From Deltaproteobacteria bacterium (lineage in GTDB: Bacteria > Desulfobacterota > Binatia > UBA9968): a DNA stretch of 7,083 bases. Of the stretch, positions 1-6,124 are shown piece by piece. A model generated the notes under the pieces. The model was not told the DNA's origin and made no database searches. It worked only from the letters and a program-made list of their open reading frames with translations. Each line of letters opens with the position of its first letter. Position 1 is the first letter of the stretch. Location of the stretch: assembly GCA_021323355.1 (NCBI GenBank), contig JAJONK010000240.1, positions 1 through 7,083 of the forward strand. The letters are read 5' to 3'. A program made the translations under genes and the position numbers.

Positions 1-892
1 GAGTTATCCATCGGGTGAGTGTCAGTCGATGGCGCACGACGACGCTTCGATCGAAGGTTTGGTAGGGCAGTGGAGAGAGCTGCGTCCTAGGTTGATTGTG
101 CTCGAAGCCACCGGTGGTCTTGAACGCCGGATCAGCCGTGCTCTGGCGAGCGCGGAGCTGCGTTTTACGATCGTTAACCCGCGCCACGTCAGAAACTTCG
201 CCAAAGCTACGGGCCAGTTGGCCAAGACCGATCGGATGGATGCTTTGATTTTGGCCCGCTATGCCGAAGCGATCCGCCCGGCCGTGCGCCCTTTGCCGGA
301 TGAGGCAACCCAGGAGCTTCAAGCGCTCATCGCCCGGCGCCGCCAGATCATTGAGATGATGGTGGCAGAGAAAAACCGACTCGAAAGCGCACCCAAAGCG
401 GTTACAAAACGCATTAAGGCCCATCTTCGCTGGCTCGAGCCGAACTGGGGCGCGCCAATAAGGATTTGGACCAAGCGATCCGCCAAAGCCCGATCTGGAA
501 AGAAAATGAGGATCTGCTCCAAAGTGCTCCCGCCATCGGACCAGCCGTAAGCCGTACGCTGATTGCCGAACTGCCGGAGCTCGGAAAGCTTAACCGTAAA
601 CAGATCGCCGGCCCTGGTGGGAATCGCCCCGCTTAACAGGGACAGCGGTAAGTTTAAAGGCCACCGCAGCATCTGGGGCGGGCGCGCCACGGTACGGGCC
701 TGTCTTTACATGGCTGCCCTGGTAGCAAGCCGACATAATCCGACCATTCGCGCTTTTTACAATCGACTGCGAACAGCCGGTAAGTGCCCAAAGGTGGCCC
801 TGGTCGCTTGTATGCGCAAACTCCTGACCATTTTGAATGCAATGATTAAACATCGTACTCCCTGGGCAGAACTCAATCTTCAGATCGCTTAA
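1..892 (+). mobile_element. IS110-family insertion sequence remnant, left part outside the window
   Basis: The only recognisable component is the decayed transposase reading frame described separately. The coding similarity already runs at base 2, so the element's left end lies outside the window. The right end must lie between 893 and about 1000, before the methyltransferase gene, but I could not fix a boundary. IS110 elements usually lack long terminal inverted repeats, so none is expected. IS110/IS1111 elements are known to encode a noncoding bridge RNA beside the transposase gene. Only about 110 nt separate the transposase stop from the next gene, and I could not recognise such an RNA there. 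With its transposase broken, the copy is probably not able to move by itself. Confidence 0.75.
2..892 (+). pseudogene. IS110-family transposase (DEDD type), frameshifted and 5'-incomplete
   Basis: This would be a DEDD/RuvC-fold transposase with a C-terminal Transposase_20 domain. The frame is open from base 2 (SYPSGECQS...), so the ATG at 29 is internal and the first catalytic Asp lies off the window. Visible family motifs are VLEATGGLE, NPRHVRNFAKATG and LAKTDRMDALILARYAEA, which hold the later acidic residues. Around 440-441 the frame slips: homology continues in another frame (442-609) with ELGRANKDLDQAI, LLQSAPAIGP and TLIAELPELGKLNRKQIA. At 610 it slips back and continues as ALVGIAPLNRDSGKFKGHR, RACLYMAALVA and VALVACMRKLLTILNAM to a stop at 890-892. 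The first slip fits loss of one base, the second gain of one base, so the overall frame is restored. The Ser of the DSG motif is the likely C-terminal catalytic serine (inferred from the family). Sequencing error is the alternative to true decay. Confidence 0.88.
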
Positions 893-997
893 TTTGAAGA
901 CAGTTGCTGGAACGGCTTAAACCCGTGATGTCTTTATAGTTCGGCGCTGTTGATGCCGTGCTTGAATGTCGTCTCACCTGTTGCCATGATGCCATTC

Positions 998-1001
998 GGA
1001 G
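998..1001 (+). promoter_or_regulatory. Shine-Dalgarno GGAG that selects the methyltransferase start
   Basis: GGAG lies 5 nt before the ATG at 1007. The earlier in-frame candidates (TTG 950, ATG 953, ATG 986, ATG 989) have no comparable purine-rich motif at a suitable distance. The site therefore supports the 1007 start. Confidence 0.5.
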
Positions 1002-1006
1002 CGAAC

Positions 1007-1678
1007 ATGGCCCGTAAGGATGCCCTAACAGGGAACGAACTCACCAAGACATCAACCATCACTCTCGATCACTACAATCGGCACGCGGATAGTTTCTGGG
1101 AAGGCACGCGCGATCATGACGTCACACAAAACCGCGCCGCGTTGCTCGAGCATATGCCGGGTACAGGTCCTTTTCGCATTCTCGACTTCGGCTGCGGTCC
1201 GGGCCGCGACTTAAAAGCCTTCAAAGACATGGGACATGAAGTAATCGGCCTCGATGGCGCCGAACGCTTTGTCCAAATTGCCCGCGGCTTCAGCGGTTGT
1301 GAAGTCTGGCGCCAGGATTTTTTGAGACTGGAGCTGCCGGAAAATTTTTTCGACGGTATTTTCGCCAATGCCTCGCTCTTTCATATCCCGAGTCAGGAAT
1401 TGCCGCGCATTTTGAAGGAGCTGTGGCAGACGTTGAAACCGCAGGGCGTGCTCTTTAGCTCCAATCCACGGGGTGATAATCAGGAAGGCTGGGATGGCAA
1501 ACGCTATGGGGCCTATTACGATCTCGAACAATGGCGTAGATTCATGAATGCAGCCAAATTCACCGAGATCACTCATTACTATCGGCCGCCAGGAGTGCCG
1601 CGGGCGGAACAGCCATGGCTGGCCTCGCTGTGGCGCAAGACGGTCGAGCCGGCTGGTCATCGCATCAATTCGAATTGA
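1007..1678 (+). CDS. Class I SAM-dependent methyltransferase
   Basis: This is a soluble Rossmann-fold methyltransferase of the Methyltransf_11/25 type, 223 residues from the chosen ATG. Motif I, ILDFGCGPGRD, is at about residues 58-68. It is followed by the acidic ribose-contact strand VIGLDGA (79-85), an acidic-loop QDF segment (about 103-105), and DGIFANASLFHIP (116-128), which matches the post-I/motif IV region. SSNPRGDN lies further on. The N-terminal LDHYNRHADSFWEGTRDHD helix is typical of this small-molecule methyltransferase group. The substrate cannot be told from the sequence. The frame extends upstream to TTG 950, but the GGAG at 998-1001 and the position of the conserved N-terminus favour 1007. 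It stands alone between the IS remnant and the amidohydrolase operon, with 74 nt before the next gene and no clear terminator between them. Confidence 0.88.
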   Translation: MARKDALTGNELTKTSTITLDHYNRHADSFWEGTRDHDVTQNRAALLEHMPGTGPFRILDFGCGPGRDLKAFKDMGHEVIGLDGAERFVQIARGFSGCEVWRQDFLRLELPENFFDGIFANASLFHIPSQELPRILKELWQTLKPQGVLFSSNPRGDNQEGWDGKRYGAYYDLEQWRRFMNAAKFTEITHYYRPPGVPRAEQPWLASLWRKTVEPAGHRINSN

Positions 1679-1752
1679 CATGTCATCGGCTTATCGAATA
1701 AGTTCGGTCGATTAGAGAGCAATCGGCAATTTCCTTAAGGAGGACTCAGATA

Positions 1753-2850
1753 ATGGCTATAGGAAACGGTCACGGTATCAGTGGCGTCATCATCTCATCC
1801 GACTCCCATGTCATGGAGCCGGTGGATCTTTGGCAAAAGGGAGTCCCGGAAAAATACCGCGCTGAGGCTCCGGTCTTTCCGCCGCACAAGGTCGGCGAAG
1901 GCTTTCAACAACATGCCGGCGGTTGGGACCCGCACGCAAGAATTCAAGAGATGGAAAAGGACGGTCTCAGCGGCGAAGTGCTGTATCCGACGTTGATGTT
2001 GGATCTGTTCGCGCTAGACGATCCGGGCATGCAGGAAGCGTGTTTTCGCGTGTACAACGATTGGCTAATCGATTATTGCAGCGTCGATACCAACCGATTG
2101 ATCGGCATCCCGGCCATCCCTGTCTATAACATCGACAATGGCGTTAAAGAGCTCGAACGTTGCCGCAAGGCGGGGCTGAAAGGGGCGATCATTTGGCAAG
2201 CGCCCCATCCCGATCTGCCGTTCCATTCCAGCCATTATGATAAATTTTGGGCTGCTGCTCAGGATCTCGAGTCGCCGGTCAGCCTGCACATCCTGACGGG
2301 CCACAGCTACAACAAAGACAAGAACCGCAACGGTGTCGAGCGTTACCGCGGCAGCGTCAATTTGAAGCTGATGGACATCGCCAACGCGCTTTTCGAGCTG
2401 ATTTTCTATGGCGTGCTGGAGCGCTATCCCAGGCTCAAGATTGTTTCCGTCGAAAACGAAGCGGGTTGGTTGCCCTGGATCACGCAGCAATGGGATTACT
2501 ATTACCGCCGCTTCCGCAACGCTAATCCACCCCCATTCAGCAAGGATCCCAGCGAGTACTTTCGCAATCAGATCTATTCCTGCTTCTTCAACGATTCGGT
2601 CTGCGGCCACAATCTGGAGTGGTGGGGCCAGGATAATATCATGTGGTCCAACGACTTCCCCCATCCTAATTCGACTTGGCCTAACTCGCTGAAGATTATT
2701 CAACGGGATCTTGGGCACCTGCCGGTGGAAGTTCAAACCAAAGTGCTAGCGACCAATGTCTGTAAGTTATACAACCTCGACATGTCGAAGGTGCCGACCG
2801 GCATCGCCAAAGCGGCGCTGGCGACGCAAGCGGTTGGAGCATCAGCTTAA
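1753..2850 (+). CDS. Amidohydrolase-2 family protein (TIM-barrel metal-dependent hydrolase/decarboxylase type)
   Basis: This 365-residue cytosolic protein belongs to the Amidohydro_2 group (PF04909, COG2159), which includes ACMSD and gamma-resorcylate decarboxylase. Visible motifs are SSDSHVMEP (D17, H19) on the first strand, VSLHILTGH (H179), VSVENEAGWLPW (E234, E236) and WSNDFPHPNSTWP (D301, H304). D17, H19, H179 and D301 fit a divalent-metal site. The histidine expected on strand 5, an acid/base residue in ACMSD, is replaced by Glu. This suggests a different reaction, so the substrate is unknown. A strong AAGGAGGA at 1737-1744 sits 8 nt before the ATG. The stop is 26 nt before the stress-protein gene, so the two are probably co-transcribed. 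Length is normal for the subfamily and the gene looks intact. Confidence 0.9.
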   Translation: MAIGNGHGISGVIISSDSHVMEPVDLWQKGVPEKYRAEAPVFPPHKVGEGFQQHAGGWDPHARIQEMEKDGLSGEVLYPTLMLDLFALDDPGMQEACFRVYNDWLIDYCSVDTNRLIGIPAIPVYNIDNGVKELERCRKAGLKGAIIWQAPHPDLPFHSSHYDKFWAAAQDLESPVSLHILTGHSYNKDKNRNGVERYRGSVNLKLMDIANALFELIFYGVLERYPRLKIVSVENEAGWLPWITQQWDYYYRRFRNANPPPFSKDPSEYFRNQIYSCFFNDSVCGHNLEWWGQDNIMWSNDFPHPNSTWPNSLKIIQRDLGHLPVEVQTKVLATNVCKLYNLDMSKVPTGIAKAALATQAVGASA

Positions 2851-2876
2851 ACGAAGATTAACAGGGAGAAGACATC

Positions 2877-3323
2877 GTGACAGGCATCCGCAGAATTTTA
2901 TACGCAACGGATTATTCCAAAGCATCAGGACGCGCGCGAGAAAAAGCTGTCGAGCTTGCTAAAGATTACGACGCGGAGCTCTGGGTGGTTCATGTGATTG
3001 CGCCGACAACCGCTTACCTTACCGAACAAGAATTTGGCGGCGCCGAGCTCTATATGAAGCTGGAAGAGAGCGCCAAACAGCAGGCCGAGAGTTCGATGAA
3101 GCGGCTCATGACAACACTGGAAAAGGCGAAAATCAAAGCCAAGAGCCTGCTGCTAAGAGGATCGCCGCATGACCAGATCATCAAAGCCGCTAAAAGCAAA
3201 AAAGTCGACATCATCGTAATCGGCACGCATGGTCGCACTGGGCTGTCCAAACTATTCATGGGGAGCGTCGCCGGCCGAGTCGTGTCGACGGCGACCTGCC
3301 CCGTGCTCACGGTCCGACAATAG
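2877..3323 (+). CDS. Universal stress protein, UspA family, ATP-binding type
   Basis: This is a single-domain Usp of 148 residues with the normal alpha/beta fold length. The N-terminus RILYATDYSKASGRAREKA is the standard first strand and loop. VDIIVIGTHGRTGLSKLFMG followed by SVAGRV contains a complete G-x2-G-x9-G-S nucleotide-binding motif. The C-terminal CPVLTVRQ is the dimer-forming strand. The motif places it in the ATP-binding (MJ0577-like) class and not the non-binding UspA class. The start is GTG, with AGGGAG at 2863-2868 giving 8 nt spacing. It follows the amidohydrolase by 26 nt and is the last gene before a terminator-like hairpin. The family has general stress and energy-limitation roles. 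What links it to the amidohydrolase is unknown. Confidence 0.93.
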   Translation: MTGIRRILYATDYSKASGRAREKAVELAKDYDAELWVVHVIAPTTAYLTEQEFGGAELYMKLEESAKQQAESSMKRLMTTLEKAKIKAKSLLLRGSPHDQIIKAAKSKKVDIIVIGTHGRTGLSKLFMGSVAGRVVSTATCPVLTVRQ

Positions 3324-3331
3324 AAGCATTG

Positions 3332-3383
3332 GAGAGAAGGCGCCGAAGCGCGAGAGTGGCGCCTTCTCTCTCGCTACTTTTTT
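3332..3383 (+). terminator. Rho-independent-like terminator after the stress-protein gene
   Basis: GAGAGAAGGCGCC (3332-3344) and GGCGCCTTCTCTC (3358-3370) form a perfect 13-bp GC-rich stem with a 13-nt loop. Six T residues follow at 3378-3383, seven bases past the stem. An alternative stem, GCGAGAG (3350-3356) with CTCTCGC (3368-3374), brings the T run to 3 nt from the helix but cannot coexist with the long stem. The hairpin lies 8 nt past the stop of the stress-protein gene, where an operon end is expected. Confidence 0.75.
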
Positions 3384-3521
3384 AACTGCACTGCAGTTCT
3401 GGTTGCTGTGCGGAAAGCTCCCCTGGAAGATTTCTTCCACCACCTCAATCTCGGTGAGTTCACCCTGCTCTAGCAGCCTCTCGCCTGAAGCCGCAATCTG
3501 CCTGGCTTGACAGAGGCGGGT
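3378..3521 (-). other. Short open stretch antisense to the intergenic region, possible gene remnant
   Basis: On the minus strand the frame from 3521 down to 3378 reads as a plausible Glu-rich amphipathic segment (GERLLEQGELTEIEVVEEIF, then QGSFPHSNQNCSAVKK). The frame stays open below 3378 but there runs through the terminator and the 3' end of the stress-protein gene, where it is not believable. A TGA closes it at 3522-3524. The only in-frame start is a GTG at 3443, without a convincing Shine-Dalgarno. I do not recognise the family. It may be a fragment of a lost gene, or chance. Confidence 0.2.
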
Positions 3522-3537
3522 TCAGCTCTGTTATGTA
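3507..3537 (+). promoter_or_regulatory. Candidate sigma70-type promoter for the second amidohydrolase
   Basis: A perfect TTGACA is at 3507-3512. The -10 is weak: TATGTA at 3532-3537 after a 19-nt spacer, or GTTATG at 3530-3535 after 17 nt. It lies downstream of the terminator-like hairpin and ends about 30 nt before the ATG at 3569. A new transcript is needed at this position. Only the -35 element is convincing. Confidence 0.4.
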
Positions 3538-3568
3538 AGAGAACACTGACCGATTCTGAGGAGTTCTA

Positions 3569-4552
3569 ATGTACAACGGACAAACCGTCGTCGATGTTCA
3601 CGGTCACATGACCACCCCGGCAGGTTTTCGGCAATTTCTGGCGGAGATTGTCTCCCAAAACACGCCTGGACGAAAATTGGAGGTTACCGACGAGCAGTTG
3701 GAGAACGCGCAACAGCGTCATCTCAAATTCATGGACGATCGCAATGTCGACGTTCAGCTCATTGGACCGAGACCGATCGCCATGTGGCACTGGATGCGCC
3801 CGTTCCTACAGGAATTCTGGGCACAAACCACCAACAATGTGATTGCGCGTATTGTCAGTCTCCACCCGGACCGGTTTCGCGGCATGGCCCAGCTGCCACA
3901 GTGCTCGACAAGCAAGGACACGCGCAACTGTTTGCGTGAATTCGAGCGTTGCGTGAAAGAATTAGGCTTCGTCGGGGCATATTTAAACCCTGATCCGGGG
4001 GGCGACAAACAAACTCCGGGCGTGCACGAGGAGTATTGGTTTCCGTTATACGAAAAAGCCGTGGAGCTCGATGTGCCGCTGATGATCCATCCATCGGTGA
4101 CCTACGACCGGAGACTGGAAATCATTCCGGCGAACTATCAGATGAACAACTATCTAGAAGAATTCATCGCAATGCAGTTACTAACCCACAGCAAAGTCTT
4201 TGAGATCTTTCCAAAATTAAAAATTACCATCTGTCACTGCGGTGGCGGCCTGAACCGTTTTATTCCGTCGGACAAGCACGTCGGACAGGGGGATTTCAGC
4301 AACAATCTCTTCTTCGATTCCTGCGTCTACGATGTTCACTATCTCGAAGCCGCGATCAAGCAGCGCGGTGTTGATCAGATTCTTTTTGGCACCGAATCTC
4401 CCGGCTCCGGCGGCGCTATTCGTCCGGAAACCGGCATGCCATCCGACGACTTGATCCCAGTCATAGATAGCCTCGGATTCCTGACTGCTGAAGACAAGCT
4501 GAAAATTTTTCAGGAGAATCCTCTGAAGGTTTTTACTAAAGTAAAGATCTAG
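3569..4552 (+). CDS. Amidohydrolase-2 family protein, 4-oxalomesaconate hydratase (LigJ)-like branch
   Basis: This 327-residue TIM-barrel protein carries VDVHGHMTTP (H11, H13), LMIHPSV (H174), ICHCGGGLNRF (H223) and ILFGTESPGSGG (E276), then IRPETG. Three histidines plus an acid fit one zinc site. Most Amidohydro_2 members have Asp on the last strand; Glu here, followed by a Gly-rich loop and a PETG segment, resembles LigJ-type 4-oxalomesaconate hydratases. Those enzymes hydrate an unsaturated tricarboxylate in protocatechuate 4,5-cleavage. No other lig gene is visible, so the exact substrate is uncertain, and decarboxylase or hydrolase activity remains possible. GAGGAG at 3558-3563 lies 5 nt before the ATG. 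The DUF2721 gene follows by 24 nt and is probably co-transcribed. The protein is unlike the amidohydrolase at 1753-2850, so the two are not recent duplicates. Confidence 0.88.
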   Translation: MYNGQTVVDVHGHMTTPAGFRQFLAEIVSQNTPGRKLEVTDEQLENAQQRHLKFMDDRNVDVQLIGPRPIAMWHWMRPFLQEFWAQTTNNVIARIVSLHPDRFRGMAQLPQCSTSKDTRNCLREFERCVKELGFVGAYLNPDPGGDKQTPGVHEEYWFPLYEKAVELDVPLMIHPSVTYDRRLEIIPANYQMNNYLEEFIAMQLLTHSKVFEIFPKLKITICHCGGGLNRFIPSDKHVGQGDFSNNLFFDSCVYDVHYLEAAIKQRGVDQILFGTESPGSGGAIRPETGMPSDDLIPVIDSLGFLTAEDKLKIFQENPLKVFTKVKI

Positions 4553-4578
4553 ATCGTCCTAGACGGTGCTAGGGTGAT
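4553..4578 (+). promoter_or_regulatory. Hairpin covering the candidate start codons of the DUF2721 gene
   Basis: Starting at the base after the amidohydrolase stop, ATCGTCCTAG (4553-4562) pairs with CTAGGGTGAT (4569-4578). The stem is 10 bp with two G-U wobbles and a 6-nt loop, ACGGTG. The GTG at 4574 and most of the ATG at 4577 are inside the helix. No T run follows, so it is not an obvious terminator. A ribosome ending translation at 4552 would touch the stem, which suggests translational coupling (inference). Otherwise the true start is the GTG at 4592. Confidence 0.4.
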
Positions 4579-5107
4579 GCAGGTAGGGAATGTGATCGAG
4601 CTTGAGTTCACCGACGTTGCCGTGGCCCACGCGATTCAGCTAGCAGTAGCGCCGGTATTTCTTCTTTCAGGAATCGGCGCGATGCTAGCGGTTATGACCA
4701 GCCGATTAGGCCGCATCATCGACCGCGCGCGCGATCTTGAGGAGCGGTTAGTCGATGCGTCTCCGGAGTTCTTTTCAACTTTACAAACCGATCTCAGAAT
4801 GCTTTCTCGGCGTGCCAAGCTCATCTATTTGGCGATCGCTCTTTGCACGACGACGGCATTGCTCGTGTGCGCAGTAATCGCATTCCTGTTCGTAAGCGCC
4901 TTCTTGCAGTTTGATGCTTCGGTGGTCGTCGCCCTGCTTTTCATCGCAGCCATGTCCACATTCGTTCTCGGGCTGCTATGGTTTGATGCTTCGGTGGTCG
5001 TCGCCCTGCTTTTCATCGCAGCCATGTCCACATTCGTTCTCGGGCTGCTATGGTTCTTGCGCGAGATCTATGTAGGTACCATCAGCCTCCGTATCGGCCC
5101 ACGATAA
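4577..5107 (+). CDS. DUF2721 family integral membrane protein with a duplicated transmembrane segment
   Basis: This small inner-membrane protein of unknown function has 176 residues from ATG 4577. Hydrophobic segments are AIQLAVAPVFLLSGIGAMLAV (first helix) and the stretch after RRAKLIYLAI (second helix), then a third helix present twice in tandem. Between the first two lies the charged loop LGRIIDRARDLEERL, which with the leading IQLAVAPVFLLSG is the family signature. It ends in FLREIYVGTISLRIG. Without the 24-residue duplication it would be about 152 residues, the usual family size. The start is unclear. GTG 4574 and ATG 4577 lie in a hairpin and lack a good Shine-Dalgarno; GTG 4592 has AGG 8 nt upstream and gives the short N-terminus common in the family. 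It follows the LigJ-like gene closely and converges with the lyase gene. Confidence 0.85.
   Translation: MQVGNVIELEFTDVAVAHAIQLAVAPVFLLSGIGAMLAVMTSRLGRIIDRARDLEERLVDASPEFFSTLQTDLRMLSRRAKLIYLAIALCTTTALLVCAVIAFLFVSAFLQFDASVVVALLFIAAMSTFVLGLLWFDASVVVALLFIAAMSTFVLGLLWFLREIYVGTISLRIGPR
4910..5053 (+). repeat. Perfect 72-bp in-frame tandem duplication inside the DUF2721 gene
   Basis: Copies at 4910-4981 and 4982-5053 are identical at all 72 positions. The identity extends 1 nt to the left and 2 nt to the right of each copy. The unit is exactly 24 codons, beginning FDASVVVALLF and ending VLGLLW, and matches one transmembrane helix. No silent change separates the copies, so the duplication is very recent, kept identical by recombination, or an assembly artefact. 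Confidence 0.97.
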
Positions 5108-5195
5108 TGAGGCAATCCGCGCATAATCGAATGACTGTAATTGAGCTGCGGGTATCCCAAATGGCTGTGATGATTGAATTCTCCCGAGCACTCCG

Positions 5196-6092
5196 TTAGA
5201 CGGAGTAACGCAGTTCCATTTCCAAGAACTCCGGCAAGCGGACCAAGGCCTCATATTCCTTGAGAGAAGCCAGTCTGTGCGCATAGTTCTTAGTCGAACC
5301 CTCGTTTTTTAAAATTGTCAGCATCTCCGTGACTGCCTTGACCACCGTATAGCGCACTGCGTTACTCCCACCCATGTTGAAACCGATCTGTTTAAGCTCG
5401 TCCAAGGTAATGTTACCGACTTGAATCGCCTCGTCCATGAACATGCAATTCACCGGCACTTTCACCGAATCGCGGATGCGCTTCAACGCGTCGAGGGTGC
5501 GTTGGCGCATGCCTTCCTTTCGGACCCAGGACATGGCAACGCCGACCATATCGATGCCGACTTCCTCGTAGGCCTTTATCCGATTCAACGCATCATCGAA
5601 GCCATTCACCGACTCCGCATCGGTCCGGGCGCTGATGACAAAATCCGGATCTTCCTTGGCTTCAACCGCCGCCTGGAGCTTCTTCACTTGCTCTTTGATC
5701 GGCACAACCGGAGTTCCTCCCGGAATCAGAGCGCACTTTTTCGGCGTCACCTGATCTTCCATGCCGATGCCGGCGATACCGGCGCGCTCGAATTCCTTGA
5801 TCGTCCGGGCGATTCCAAGCGGCCCCCCCGAATAGCCCGTGTCGGCGTCAACCATCACTGGAATATCGACGGCAGCGGCCACATTCCTGGCATGATTGGC
5901 CATTTCGTTCAGTCCGATAAGACCCAGGTCGGGAAGCCCGAGCAGGCTGGCGCAGGTGACATTGCCCAAGAGTTTAACTGCGGTAAAGCCCGTCGTTTCG
6001 GCGAGCCGCGCCGTTAGGCAATCATAAACGCCGGGTGTGATGACAATGTCATCGCTCTTCAGCAATTCTCTAAGCTTAGTCGTTGCTTTCAT
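5196..6092 (-). CDS. Isocitrate lyase/PEP mutase family protein (2,3-dimethylmalate or methylisocitrate lyase-like)
   Basis: This 298-residue alpha/beta-barrel enzyme of the ICL/PEPM superfamily would cleave or rearrange a 2-hydroxy or 2-oxo acid, using Mg2+. Motifs are VMVDADTGYSGG (D82, D84), GIGMEDQVTPKKC (E112, K118, K119, C120), ISARTDA (R156) and MFMDEA. The catalytic-loop Cys is kept, but the Gly-His that follows it in PrpB and AceA (KKCGH) is Ala-Leu here (KKCALIPGG). The enzyme is thus not a standard isocitrate or methylisocitrate lyase. Dimethylmalate lyase, carboxyphosphonoenolpyruvate mutase-like and oxaloacetate-decarboxylase-like activities remain candidates. A strong GAGGAGGA (6096-6103, minus strand) precedes the ATG. 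It is the last gene of the operon with the LeuCD-like subunits, 32 nt after the small subunit. The length is normal. Confidence 0.9.
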   Translation of the reverse strand: MKATTKLRELLKSDDIVITPGVYDCLTARLAETTGFTAVKLLGNVTCASLLGLPDLGLIGLNEMANHARNVAAAVDIPVMVDADTGYSGGPLGIARTIKEFERAGIAGIGMEDQVTPKKCALIPGGTPVVPIKEQVKKLQAAVEAKEDPDFVISARTDAESVNGFDDALNRIKAYEEVGIDMVGVAMSWVRKEGMRQRTLDALKRIRDSVKVPVNCMFMDEAIQVGNITLDELKQIGFNMGGSNAVRYTVVKAVTEMLTILKNEGSTKNYAHRLASLKEYEALVRLPEFLEMELRYSV

Positions 6093-6124
6093 TGCTCCTC
6101 CTCAAAAATTCAGTGCCGCTTCTT

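Noticed and set aside
935..940. TATAGT as a possible -10 box for the methyltransferase, near the IS right end
   Set aside because: There is no acceptable -35 at 16-18 nt. TTGCTG at 904-909 is 25 nt away. A lone -10-like hexamer is too common to count.
893..1006. Possible IS110 bridge-RNA region or element right end
   Set aside because: The interval is short and no diagnostic structure or terminal repeat could be recognised. An intact copy of the element would be needed to define it.
1211..1681. 156-codon minus-strand open frame opposite the methyltransferase
   Set aside because: The opposite strand encodes clear SAM-binding motifs, and the antisense translation looks like no known family.
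1690..1702. CTTAT-cga-ATAAG inverted repeat upstream of the first amidohydrolase
   Set aside because: A five-base AT-rich stem is too weak to call an operator or terminator.
2065..2736. 223-codon minus-strand open frame opposite the first amidohydrolase
   Set aside because: Antisense shadow of a well-supported gene, with no motif or ribosome binding site.
5190..5206. ACTCCGT-TAG-ACGGAGT inverted repeat over the lyase stop codon as a terminator
   Set aside because: The stem is only 7 bp with a 3-nt loop, and no T run follows on either strand. It could be chance.
5421..6017. 198-codon plus-strand open frame opposite the lyase gene
   Set aside because: Rich in His and Arg with no recognisable motif. 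It is fully antisense to a gene with clear family motifs and a strong Shine-Dalgarno.
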